The translations under genes were made by a program, and so were the position numbers. Below the pieces are notes generated by a model. It was not told where the DNA came from and searched no databases. It saw only the letters and a list, made by a program, of their open reading frames with translations. Below, one piece after another: positions 26,907-33,925 of a stretch of DNA of 64,000 nt. The stretch is from Maritalea sp049801075 (GTDB lineage Bacteria > Pseudomonadota > Alphaproteobacteria > Rhizobiales > Devosiaceae): positions 62,001 through 126,000 of the forward strand of contig NZ_JBNAGG010000004.1 of assembly GCF_049801075.1 (NCBI RefSeq). The letters are read 5' to 3'. Position 1 is the first letter of the stretch; each line of letters opens with the position of its first letter.

Positions 26907-27674
26907 TTACGCCAGTTTGCTGAGCGTCTTTCGTAACATGCCCAGCATGGCCATGATCATCAATACTTGGGAGATCAGGCCCAGCGCGATGGAAATCCAC
27001 CAATTGGGATTCCCGTCGAGTACCATCCAATAGGCTTTTGTGGCGAAGAAAGGGGGGAATATGCCTGCCAGCCAGTCATAGGGTTGGGGTATAAACCAGC
27101 CTGCCAAGATGATCCAACCTGCAACGGCGGTGAACTTTGCCATGCCGAACCCTTGCAGCTTGTTTTGCGCAAATATGGCGTAAAACAAAGCGGTGATAGG
27201 GGCGGTGAGCATGGCTGTGAGTGCTATAGCGATGGCTTGTGGCCAAGGGGGCAGGTGCATGCCAACCACAAACATCATGCCGAAAAATGCGACAAAGCTC
27301 AGCAAGGCGGGCACCGCCAACCGGAAGCCAATAAAGTGGCTGATTTTGATGGGTACCACCTGCATGGCGACAAGTGTTTTGTCTTCTTTTTCATCTAAGA
27401 ACAAGAAGCCATAAATGGCACCCGCAAGCAGCATCCCCTGAAATACGATGAGGTAGCCGATCAAAAGCGGGAAATAGGTAGACAAAGGTTCCGCAAAATT
27501 GGGACCGGGCATCAAACCGATATTTTGGAAATGAGCGTCAAGCGCGGGCAGCGCAAAACGCAACACCAATGCGATCACAATGAGAAAGCTGAACATTAGC
27601 AATAGGAAATTGTCCCGTGCGATCAGTTTGATGTCAGTTTGCACAAGTTGTTTCATATGGGCGATTGACAGCAT
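26907..27674 (-). CDS. ABC-2-type exporter permease, second subunit
   Basis: A 255-residue membrane protein with six hydrophobic segments, for example FLLLMFSFLIVIALVLRFAL and YLIVFQGMLLAGAIYGFLFL, and an FLDEKEDKTLVAM loop like those of ABC-2 permeases. The ATG at 27674 is chosen, two bases after the stop of the preceding permease gene; an extension to 27740 would overlap that gene without homology. It is the last gene of the tetR-ATPase-permease-permease operon. Similar three-part sets are known for drug export in mycobacteria, but the substrate here is unknown. Confidence 0.82.
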   Translation of the reverse strand: MLSIAHMKQLVQTDIKLIARDNFLLLMFSFLIVIALVLRFALPALDAHFQNIGLMPGPNFAEPLSTYFPLLIGYLIVFQGMLLAGAIYGFLFLDEKEDKTLVAMQVVPIKISHFIGFRLAVPALLSFVAFFGMMFVVGMHLPPWPQAIAIALTAMLTAPITALFYAIFAQNKLQGFGMAKFTAVAGWIILAGWFIPQPYDWLAGIFPPFFATKAYWMVLDGNPNWWISIALGLISQVLMIMAMLGMLRKTLSKLA

Positions 27675-27678
27675 GGCT

Positions 27679-28404
27679 TTATCCCATCTTCTCAATAATG
27701 TGTTTGTCAAAGGCTGCCTTGGCCCAAACGCTAAGCGCAATCAGCAGAAGCAGCGTGTAACCCAGTGCATAAATTTGTTCCCAAGGGGCTAGGTCGCGAT
27801 AGGCACCCATGATGACCATGGTGGGCGCGCTGGTTGGGATCAATAAGATGCTCCAATGTTCCACCAAGCCGAAAAAATAGAGGAAGGGCAGCTGCAAGAT
27901 CACGGCGACAATCGCCATCGGAATCATGAACTCGGTGATCGAGCGATAACGCACGACCATGGCAAGGCCGACCAAAGTGTAGACCACGCCGACCGAAAAT
28001 ATGCCCAATAGCAGCCAAACTGGATCGGGCCAAATTGGCGGTTCGTTGAAGGCCAAAATGGCCATGGCACCGAACAATGACAAAAATGTTTCGAATGTTG
28101 CGAGCATGACGAGCGAGCCCACTTTAGATATCAGATATTCCGTGTCGCGCATGGGCGTGACAATGGTGGCGGAGATGGTGCCTTCGTCTTTTTCGAAAAT
28201 CAGCATGCCAGCCACATAAAGCATTGTGGTGCCACCAATGATCAACACAACAATTGCGGGGAAGGCGTTGCCCAGTTGCTCCATATTCACCAGTTGCGAC
28301 AAGGCAATGGCGATCAGCAGCGAAATCACGATACCAATATGGTAGAGCTTATTGCGAAACTGCACTCTTACATCGGTTTTAAACTCGTTCCAAAGCCGGG
28401 TCAT
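27679..28404 (-). CDS. ABC-2-type exporter permease, first subunit
   Basis: A 241-residue membrane protein with six predicted helices and the loop LIFEKDEGTISATIVTPM, typical of ABC-2 transporter permeases. Its start overlaps the ATPase stop by 4 bases (ATGA). With the neighbouring permease it probably forms a heterodimeric channel driven by the ATPase encoded upstream. Confidence 0.87.
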   Translation of the reverse strand: MTRLWNEFKTDVRVQFRNKLYHIGIVISLLIAIALSQLVNMEQLGNAFPAIVVLIIGGTTMLYVAGMLIFEKDEGTISATIVTPMRDTEYLISKVGSLVMLATFETFLSLFGAMAILAFNEPPIWPDPVWLLLGIFSVGVVYTLVGLAMVVRYRSITEFMIPMAIVAVILQLPFLYFFGLVEHWSILLIPTSAPTMVIMGAYRDLAPWEQIYALGYTLLLLIALSVWAKAAFDKHIIEKMG

Positions 28405-29261
28405 TGTGCCAATTCCTTGCCCGTCACTTCGATGAAGATGTTGTCGAGTGTGGTCTCCTGGGTGTGGATGCGCTCAATGCGTTGATCTGATTGGATGAGG
28501 GACAGAAAATCTTGGTTTTGCCCCAAGCCGTCCAATTCAAACTCTTTATTGATCAAATTATCATTGTCCACATAGTCGACGCGTACGCTGCGCTTGCCAT
28601 ATTTGGCTTTTAGCTTCTCTGGCGCATCGATGGTGGAGATTTTGCCGTTAGTGATGAAGGCAACGCGATCGCACAGCTCATCGGCCAAGGTCATATTGTG
28701 GGTGGTGACAAAAATTGTTGTGCCTTTTGCACGCAGACTGAGAACAAGATCTTTAATCCGTTTGCCGTTCACCGGATCGAGGCCGGAGGTTGGTTCATCC
28801 AAGAATAGAATTTTTGGATTGTGCATCAGGGCACGGGCAACATTAAGCCGAATTTTCATGCCTTTGGAAAAGTCTGACGTGAGCTTATCTGCGTCGTCGT
28901 ACAAATCGACCCACTTTAAAACGGTATCTGGATCGAACTCGATATGTTTATAGAAGCCAGCGAAATGCTCCAGATTCTCGCGCGCGGTGAGCTTGAGATA
29001 ATGGTTCGGCAGTTCGAACGACACACCAATATGTTCATAAAGTGAATTGTCCCATTCGCGCACTTCTTTATCCATGACTTGAATGGCGCCGCGATAATTT
29101 TTCAAGAGCCCAATAAGGATCTTTTGCGTGGTGGACTTGCCTGAGCCAGAAGGGCCCAGAAAGCCAAAGATTTCGCCTTTTGTGATCTCAAAATTCAGGC
29201 CTTGGATCGTGTCTTTCGACGCGCCCGGATAGGCGAATTGCAAATTCTCAACGCGGATCAT
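28401..29261 (-). CDS. ABC exporter ATP-binding subunit
   Basis: A 286-residue ATPase of the DRA/ABC-2 group. Walker A GPSGSGKST is at about residues 36-44, the signature is the divergent SDFSKGMKIRLNVARAL in place of LSGGQ, Walker B is ILFLDEPTSGLDP, and the switch histidine is in FVTTHNMTLADE. A C-terminal extension of some 70 residues is typical of this group. The gene begins directly after the tetR stop codon and overlaps the first permease gene, so it is one operon under TetR control. Confidence 0.93.
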   Translation of the reverse strand: MIRVENLQFAYPGASKDTIQGLNFEITKGEIFGFLGPSGSGKSTTQKILIGLLKNYRGAIQVMDKEVREWDNSLYEHIGVSFELPNHYLKLTARENLEHFAGFYKHIEFDPDTVLKWVDLYDDADKLTSDFSKGMKIRLNVARALMHNPKILFLDEPTSGLDPVNGKRIKDLVLSLRAKGTTIFVTTHNMTLADELCDRVAFITNGKISTIDAPEKLKAKYGKRSVRVDYVDNDNLINKEFELDGLGQNQDFLSLIQSDQRIERIHTQETTLDNIFIEVTGKELAQ

Positions 29262-29984
29262 CTATTTCTCCTTTAAGTCCGCTGCTTCTTGTTGTGCAGC
29301 GAGAAAATCTTTTTGTGCTTCTGCATAAATTTGGCGCAAAATACGTTTGCCCGTTTCGCTATCCGCGCCTTCTTCAGGGGTGAGGGCGCGGTGCATAAAA
29401 TCAGCAATGCCCTTCACCACATCATCAGTTGGCGGAATATGTTCCGTGGGGACAAATTCGGCGATGGTGACCATGCCAAAGCTGATCATATCCATGATGT
29501 GGGCGACAACTTTTGGATCCAGCTCTTTGCGAATGGCGCCAGCCTGCTGCATCAGTGCCACAAATTCATGGCGCATGCCCTGCCGCTGGTTTTTGACAAA
29601 GAAATTGTCTTTTTTCTTGAGATAGTTGCCCAATATCGCGCCGTCTTGCCGCATGATCACTGCCATGAGGGGCGTCCGGTCGATCACCTTGAGCATGTTG
29701 AGATATAGATTGCCAATCAGGCCGCCTTCGGGGTCTTCCTCAATGGCGGTGAACCAGTTTGCGGAGAAACCTAGCATCGCCCGCACCAGCATTTTTTCAA
29801 TCAAATCATCTTTTGAACTGAAATGGAGATAGACCGCGCCTTTAGAAATGCCCGCTTCTTTTGCGATGTCAGCGACGGTGGTTTTGTCATAGCCAAATTT
29901 GACCAACAGTCGCTCCGTCGCGTCAAAGATGTCTTTCTCGCGTTCGGAAACATTAACATCGATCAAAAGATTATTGTTGGCCAT
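29262..29984 (-). CDS. TetR-family transcriptional regulator
   Basis: A 240-residue regulator. The helix-turn-helix covers about residues 15-62 (KIFDATERLLVKFGYDKTTV-like opening, then DIAKEAGISKGAVYLHFSSK). The C-terminal ligand domain is not assignable. It is the first gene of the exporter operon, immediately followed by the ATPase gene. The dyad at 30024-30047 overlaps its likely promoter and is the obvious autoregulatory operator. A GAGGAG ribosome site lies about 12 bases ahead of the ATG, somewhat long. Confidence 0.92.
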   Translation of the reverse strand: MANNNLLIDVNVSEREKDIFDATERLLVKFGYDKTTVADIAKEAGISKGAVYLHFSSKDDLIEKMLVRAMLGFSANWFTAIEEDPEGGLIGNLYLNMLKVIDRTPLMAVIMRQDGAILGNYLKKKDNFFVKNQRQGMRHEFVALMQQAGAIRKELDPKVVAHIMDMISFGMVTIAEFVPTEHIPPTDDVVKGIADFMHRALTPEEGADSETGKRILRQIYAEAQKDFLAAQQEAADLKEK

Positions 29985-30023
29985 AGAGCACGCTATCTCC
30001 TCAAGTATGAATTTTTAACAATA

Positions 30024-30047
30024 TGACCAAAAATGCAAAATTGGTCA
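30024..30047. promoter_or_regulatory. Dyad upstream of tetR, probable TetR-type operator
   Basis: TGACCAA, ten bases, TTGGTCA: a perfect 7-bp inverted repeat 40 bases upstream of the tetR-type start. On the minus strand it overlaps a TTGACC -35-like word and runs up to a CATATT -10-like word, so binding would block the exporter operon. Confidence 0.6.
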
Positions 30048-30160
30048 AATGGTTTTTGGGTGTAAGATTTTTGAGGAAAAAGCAACAGTTTTGGCATTTT
30101 AAGTTGTATTGTATTCAAATATTACTAGATATTAAGCTTGTAATTTTGCCGGGCTGTTAA

Positions 30161-30754
30161 ATGCTGGAAAGAACAGTAGCTATTGTTTGCGCAGAATCGG
30201 GCGCATGGCCTAATGCCTTTAGGGACAATTTAAGTAGTCTTGGCGTCGGACATGTTGAGGTTGTTGCAAATGTTGATCATTTTGAAGGGGCGCTTGACCC
30301 CGACAAGATTAACTTTGTCTTTTTTCAACAGGCGGTCGGTCTTCAATTCATGGTGAAGACTTTGCGCATCTTGCGCATGTTCCCACGTGGTGATGTGAAA
30401 TACTCTCCAGCGATCCTCATGGCTCGTGAATTGGTGGAAACGCAATTGCGGCAAATGGTGGAGTTGGGGTTCGACGATGTTATCCAATTCCCTTGCACAA
30501 AAGGGATGTTGCGGCATCGCATGCATAAGCAACTGATGAGCCCCGTTTCTTACTTTATTACTGAGAATTATTTTGGGCCCGATCGTCGTGCCTTTTTTGA
30601 AGGTGAAGCTGGACAAAAGCCACGGTTTGGCACACGTGCCTTTGAGCGGCGCACTTTTATGCGCAACCCGGACCATGGGGTAGCGATTATGGACATTCAT
30701 AAATATGAGCCGGATGAGGCTAAACAAGATGGGTCAGACCATATCGAGATTTAG
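30161..30754 (+). CDS. Receiver-like protein without phosphorylation site, copy 1
   Basis: A 197-residue protein, paralogous to the next gene. The first 125 residues have the rhythm of a response-regulator receiver (IVCAESGAWPNAF, KYSPAILMARELV, GFDDVIQFPCTK), but the strand where the phosphoacceptor Asp should sit reads NFVFFQQAV, and the usual Lys-Pro of strand 5 is Phe-Pro. After it comes TENYFGPDRRAF, similar to the GPDRRR tail of several alphaproteobacterial response regulators, then a basic stretch and a short GVAIMDIHKYE end. The ribosome site is weak. Function unknown. Confidence 0.7.
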   Translation: MLERTVAIVCAESGAWPNAFRDNLSSLGVGHVEVVANVDHFEGALDPDKINFVFFQQAVGLQFMVKTLRILRMFPRGDVKYSPAILMARELVETQLRQMVELGFDDVIQFPCTKGMLRHRMHKQLMSPVSYFITENYFGPDRRAFFEGEAGQKPRFGTRAFERRTFMRNPDHGVAIMDIHKYEPDEAKQDGSDHIEI

Positions 30755-30908
30755 TGCTTGGACCTGGCAATAGCTATTCGGCCTTAGGTAAAGTCCTCTA
30801 AGGGTCCGTTTACCGCATTTCATGATGCAATTGTGTGTAACTATTTGTAATTCAGTAATGAATTGGGCTGTATTCTGAATTCATACTTTATGAGATTAAG
30901 AATTTGGC

Positions 30909-31499
30909 ATGTTCAATAGAAGTAGTGCGTTTATCATTTGCGCAGATGGCACTTGGGCCAAGAGCTTTCACACTGTGTTGGCAGAGATTGGGTTTGGCCA
31001 TATTGAACACATCAGCAAAACCAAGCAGCTCAGTGCGGTGCCCTTTTCACGACCGCTTCAATTTTGCTTCTTAACTCAGGCGAGTACATCTGAAGAAATA
31101 AGGTTGGCCACCAAGATTGTGCGTGGGCACAAGCACGAGCGGCACCGATTTTCCCCGATGATTATGCTGGCGCGCGAGCTGTCGCGGCCTGCGATTTACG
31201 ATTATATCGCAGCGGGCTTAGACGATATTTTGCAGTTTCCCTGTTCGCTTAAATTTATGAGTAGTCGCTTGGGGCGGCAATTAAACAGACAGCTTAAATA
31301 TTACGAAACCGAAGATTATTTTGGGCCGGATCGTCGGCGGCATCATGATGATGCGGCGGATGTGGGCGACCGGCGGGTGGGGCGATCTGACTTTCGCCGC
31401 CACCTTATCCGACGCGATCCGTTTAAAGGGGTCGAGATTCTAGATATTTATGACCACCAAGCGGATGCACAAAATGTGCAGCGGGAGCAAGCTGGCTAG
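30909..31499 (+). CDS. Receiver-like protein without phosphorylation site, copy 2
   Basis: A 196-residue paralogue of the preceding gene. Shared landmarks at matching positions are G-x-GHIE, the FSPMIMLARELS block, GLDDILQFPCS, YETEDYFGPDRRR, a basic region and GVEILDIYD. The phosphoacceptor strand reads QFCFLTQAS with no Asp, and the strand 5 Lys is absent. It is probably a phosphorylation-independent adaptor derived from a receiver. The 154-bp spacer between the copies has its own AT-rich promoter-like sequence. Its end overlaps the convergent merR-type gene by 4 bases. Confidence 0.7.
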   Translation: MFNRSSAFIICADGTWAKSFHTVLAEIGFGHIEHISKTKQLSAVPFSRPLQFCFLTQASTSEEIRLATKIVRGHKHERHRFSPMIMLARELSRPAIYDYIAAGLDDILQFPCSLKFMSSRLGRQLNRQLKYYETEDYFGPDRRRHHDDAADVGDRRVGRSDFRRHLIRRDPFKGVEILDIYDHQADAQNVQREQAG

Positions 31500-31894
31500 G
31501 CGCTTTTTTGGTTCAACTGATCCAATGCATATTCGCGCATACCCTCAAGTTCGCCGATTGCGTTATCAAGGTCTTTTCGCTGTTCATTGAGCTGCTTAAG
31601 TCGAGAATTTACGCGATTAAGCAAATGCTGAGTTTGTGCGGTTTTGGTTCGATCAGCGTCATAGAGCTCCAAATATTCGGAGATTTCTTTTAGCGAAAAT
31701 CCAAGGCGCTTGCCGCGCAGAATCAAAAGTAAGCGGGTGCGGTCACGCCGCCGGAAAACGCGGGTGGTGCCCACCCGATCCGGCTTGAGCAATCCTTTGG
31801 ATTCGTAAAACCGGATCGTGCGTGTTGAGATGTCGAACTCTTTGGCCAACTCCGTGATGGCGTAAAGCTCGTTTTGATCACGTTGTTCAGCCAT
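31496..31894 (-). CDS. MerR-family regulator of the fatty-acid degradation genes
   Basis: A 132-residue MerR-type protein: helix-turn-helix ELYAITELAKEFDISTRTIR, wing FYESKGLLKPDRVGTTRVFRR, then a coiled-coil dimerisation helix from about residue 80. There is no metal-binding cysteine tail. It resembles the LiuR-type MerR subgroup that controls acyl-CoA catabolism. Its ATG shares one base with the fadD stop (TAATG), so the two are coupled. The two near-identical palindromes at 33655 and 33775 are its likely binding sites. Confidence 0.88.
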   Translation of the reverse strand: MAEQRDQNELYAITELAKEFDISTRTIRFYESKGLLKPDRVGTTRVFRRRDRTRLLLILRGKRLGFSLKEISEYLELYDADRTKTAQTQHLLNRVNSRLKQLNEQRKDLDNAIGELEGMREYALDQLNQKSA

Positions 31895-33600
31895 TAGCTC
31901 TTCTTCAATTTTGCATATTCGTCGCGTAGCTCATTCTTCGAAAGCTTGCCCACCAATGTTTTGGGCAGCTCGCTTTTGAAAATGATTTCGCGTGGCATTT
32001 CGATTTTTGACAAATATTGTCTGATGAACTCAGCCAGTTCCTTTTCGCTGAGGTTGGATCCTTCAACGCGTTTGACGAAGGCAATCGGGGCCTCCCCACG
32101 ATAGTCATCTTCTACGCCGATAACATTGCATTCATCCACCTCGTCGTGATGATAAAGTGCATCTTCAATGGCGCGCGGATAGACGTTAAAGCCTGAGCAG
32201 ATGATAATGTCTTTGATGCGATCGACAATGAAGAGGTGGCCTTCTTCATCAGCATAACCAACGTCGCCGGTGCGGAAATATCCGTTCACAAATGCATTTG
32301 CGTTGGCTTCGTCATTGTCCAAATAGCCGGGCATAACTTGAGGCCCTTTGGCCACCAATTCCCCACGTTCCCCAGGGGCCACAAATTTGGCCGGATCCTC
32401 TACATCGACAAATTGAACGTCGGTGCCTGGAAGGGGCATGCCAATTGAGTTTTCTTTATTTGGTGCGTAGAGCGGCGAGCAACATAGCACTGGGGACGTT
32501 TCGGTGAGTCCATAGCCCTCGGCGATGCGCCCCCCGGTTGCTTTTGCGAAAGCCAGCTGGGTTTCGCGGGGGAGTGCTGCGCCGCCGGAGATGCCAATCT
32601 TTAGGCTAGAGAGATCGTATTTCTCCCGCTCAGGCGCTGTTGCCAAGGCATGTGAAAGTGTAGGTACCGCTGGCAAAATGCTTGCTCTGGTGCGATGGAT
32701 CATCTCCAAAAGTGATTTGCGTTCATATCGCGGCAACATCGCGACTTTCACCCCGCTGGTCAGCGGGGTGTTCATGCACACTGTCATCGCAAAAATGTGG
32801 AAGAAGGGAATCACCGCTGCCAAAGTGGCGTCGGGGCGGAACAAGTCTACGCCCCATAGATCGATCTGGCTTAAATTGGCGGCGATATTGCCGTGGGTTA
32901 AAACTGCGGCCTTCGGCGCACCTGTGGTGCCGCCGGTGAATTGGAGAACGGCCATATCATCTTCGTTGATTTCAACCGGGTCAGCCTTGAGGTTTTTGTC
33001 CAGCAGTTCATGCCAGCTTACATATTTGCTTTTGACATTTTGGTCACTGAGCGTGGCGAGGTCTTTGCCCTTAAAAATCTTGAACAAAAACTTCTTCAGT
33101 GTAGGGAGCGCGGTTGGAAAGTGTGAAACCACAAGCTTGTTGGCCATGCCTTCCTGCATCAGCTTTTCGGCCTTTTCCAGCGTAAGCTTCAAATCTGTCG
33201 TGACCAAAATATCGGCATCAGAATTTTTGAGAATGTGGGTCAGCTCAGAGTGGGTATAAAGCGGATTGCAGTTCACAATCGTGGCGCCAATTTTAAGCGC
33301 TGCGTAATAAATGACCGGAAAGAAAGGGGTGTTGGGCAATAAAAGCGCAACGCGGCTGCCCTTTTTAAGGCCAAGCTCTTTTTGCAAGGCGCCCGCCATG
33401 CGTTCGATCTGGTCGCCCATTTCAGCATAGGTTGTTTCTGCGCCGAGAAAATCCAACGCGACAAGGCTTGCATGTTCTTTCACCGCGCGATCAATGCGGG
33501 TGGGCACGGGGGTAGTGTCAATCTCTGCAAAATAGTCGATACCATCTGGATAATGGTCGATCCATGGCTGGTATGGCGTATGCTCGGTTTGTTTGGTCAT
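31894..33600 (-). CDS. fadD: Long-chain acyl-CoA synthetase
   Basis: A 568-residue AMP-forming ligase that activates fatty acids with CoA. The P-loop-like motif LQFTGGTTGAPKAAVLTHGN is present, followed by EGYGLTETSP and the hinge region YFRTGDVGYADEEGHLFIVDRIKD, with the C-terminal catalytic Lys in LPKTLVGKLSKNELR. The ATG at 33600 is chosen because AGGGAG precedes it; an upstream in-frame GTG has no ribosome site. It is divergent from fadE and followed by the MerR regulator gene. Confidence 0.93.
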   Translation of the reverse strand: MTKQTEHTPYQPWIDHYPDGIDYFAEIDTTPVPTRIDRAVKEHASLVALDFLGAETTYAEMGDQIERMAGALQKELGLKKGSRVALLLPNTPFFPVIYYAALKIGATIVNCNPLYTHSELTHILKNSDADILVTTDLKLTLEKAEKLMQEGMANKLVVSHFPTALPTLKKFLFKIFKGKDLATLSDQNVKSKYVSWHELLDKNLKADPVEINEDDMAVLQFTGGTTGAPKAAVLTHGNIAANLSQIDLWGVDLFRPDATLAAVIPFFHIFAMTVCMNTPLTSGVKVAMLPRYERKSLLEMIHRTRASILPAVPTLSHALATAPEREKYDLSSLKIGISGGAALPRETQLAFAKATGGRIAEGYGLTETSPVLCCSPLYAPNKENSIGMPLPGTDVQFVDVEDPAKFVAPGERGELVAKGPQVMPGYLDNDEANANAFVNGYFRTGDVGYADEEGHLFIVDRIKDIIICSGFNVYPRAIEDALYHHDEVDECNVIGVEDDYRGEAPIAFVKRVEGSNLSEKELAEFIRQYLSKIEMPREIIFKSELPKTLVGKLSKNELRDEYAKLKKS

Positions 33601-33641
33601 TTTCAGCTCCCTACTGCGTGCCCCCTCAAGCACAGTTACAA

Positions 33642-33671
33642 ATTATATTCAGATATTGACGTTAACGTCAA
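33642..33671 (-). promoter_or_regulatory. Promoter of the fadD-merR operon
   Basis: On the minus strand TTGACG (33671-33666), an 18-base spacer and a perfect TATAAT (33647-33642). The -35 and most of the spacer lie inside the palindrome 33655-33672, so a bound regulator would sit on the promoter. Confidence 0.75.
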
Positions 33672-33672
33672 T
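33655..33672. promoter_or_regulatory. Palindromic operator 1 of the fad divergon
   Basis: ATTGACGTT followed by AACGTCAAT, a perfect 18-bp palindrome over the fadD promoter. A copy with one change lies 120 bases away at 33775. Likely site for the MerR-type regulator encoded by the same operon. Confidence 0.75.
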
Positions 33673-33774
33673 TAAGCGACGCAATTTTGGTTGAAAAATG
33701 AACAAATTGGGATCTGATGCATTATACTTGTGTTTTTGCGGTGTTTTTCAATCTGTTGCCGATAAAGTCATCTG

Positions 33775-33792
33775 ATTGACGTTAACGTGAAT
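33775..33792. promoter_or_regulatory. Palindromic operator 2 of the fad divergon
   Basis: ATTGACGTT followed by AACGTGAAT: 17 of 18 bases identical to operator 1. It lies about 135 bases upstream of fadE and probably controls the fadE-fadJ-fadI direction. I could not find a good -10 at normal spacing here. Confidence 0.7.
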
Positions 33793-33925
33793 ATGTGCCA
33801 GACTTGCGCCGATATTGCCGAAAGGCACTTTATATGGTTGCGCATGTCGCAAAAAAGGCAAAAACTTGTGGTCTGGCTAAGTTGCGGCCGTAAGCCTTGT
33901 CGAAAGGCCCGTTTGGGAGGGTAAA

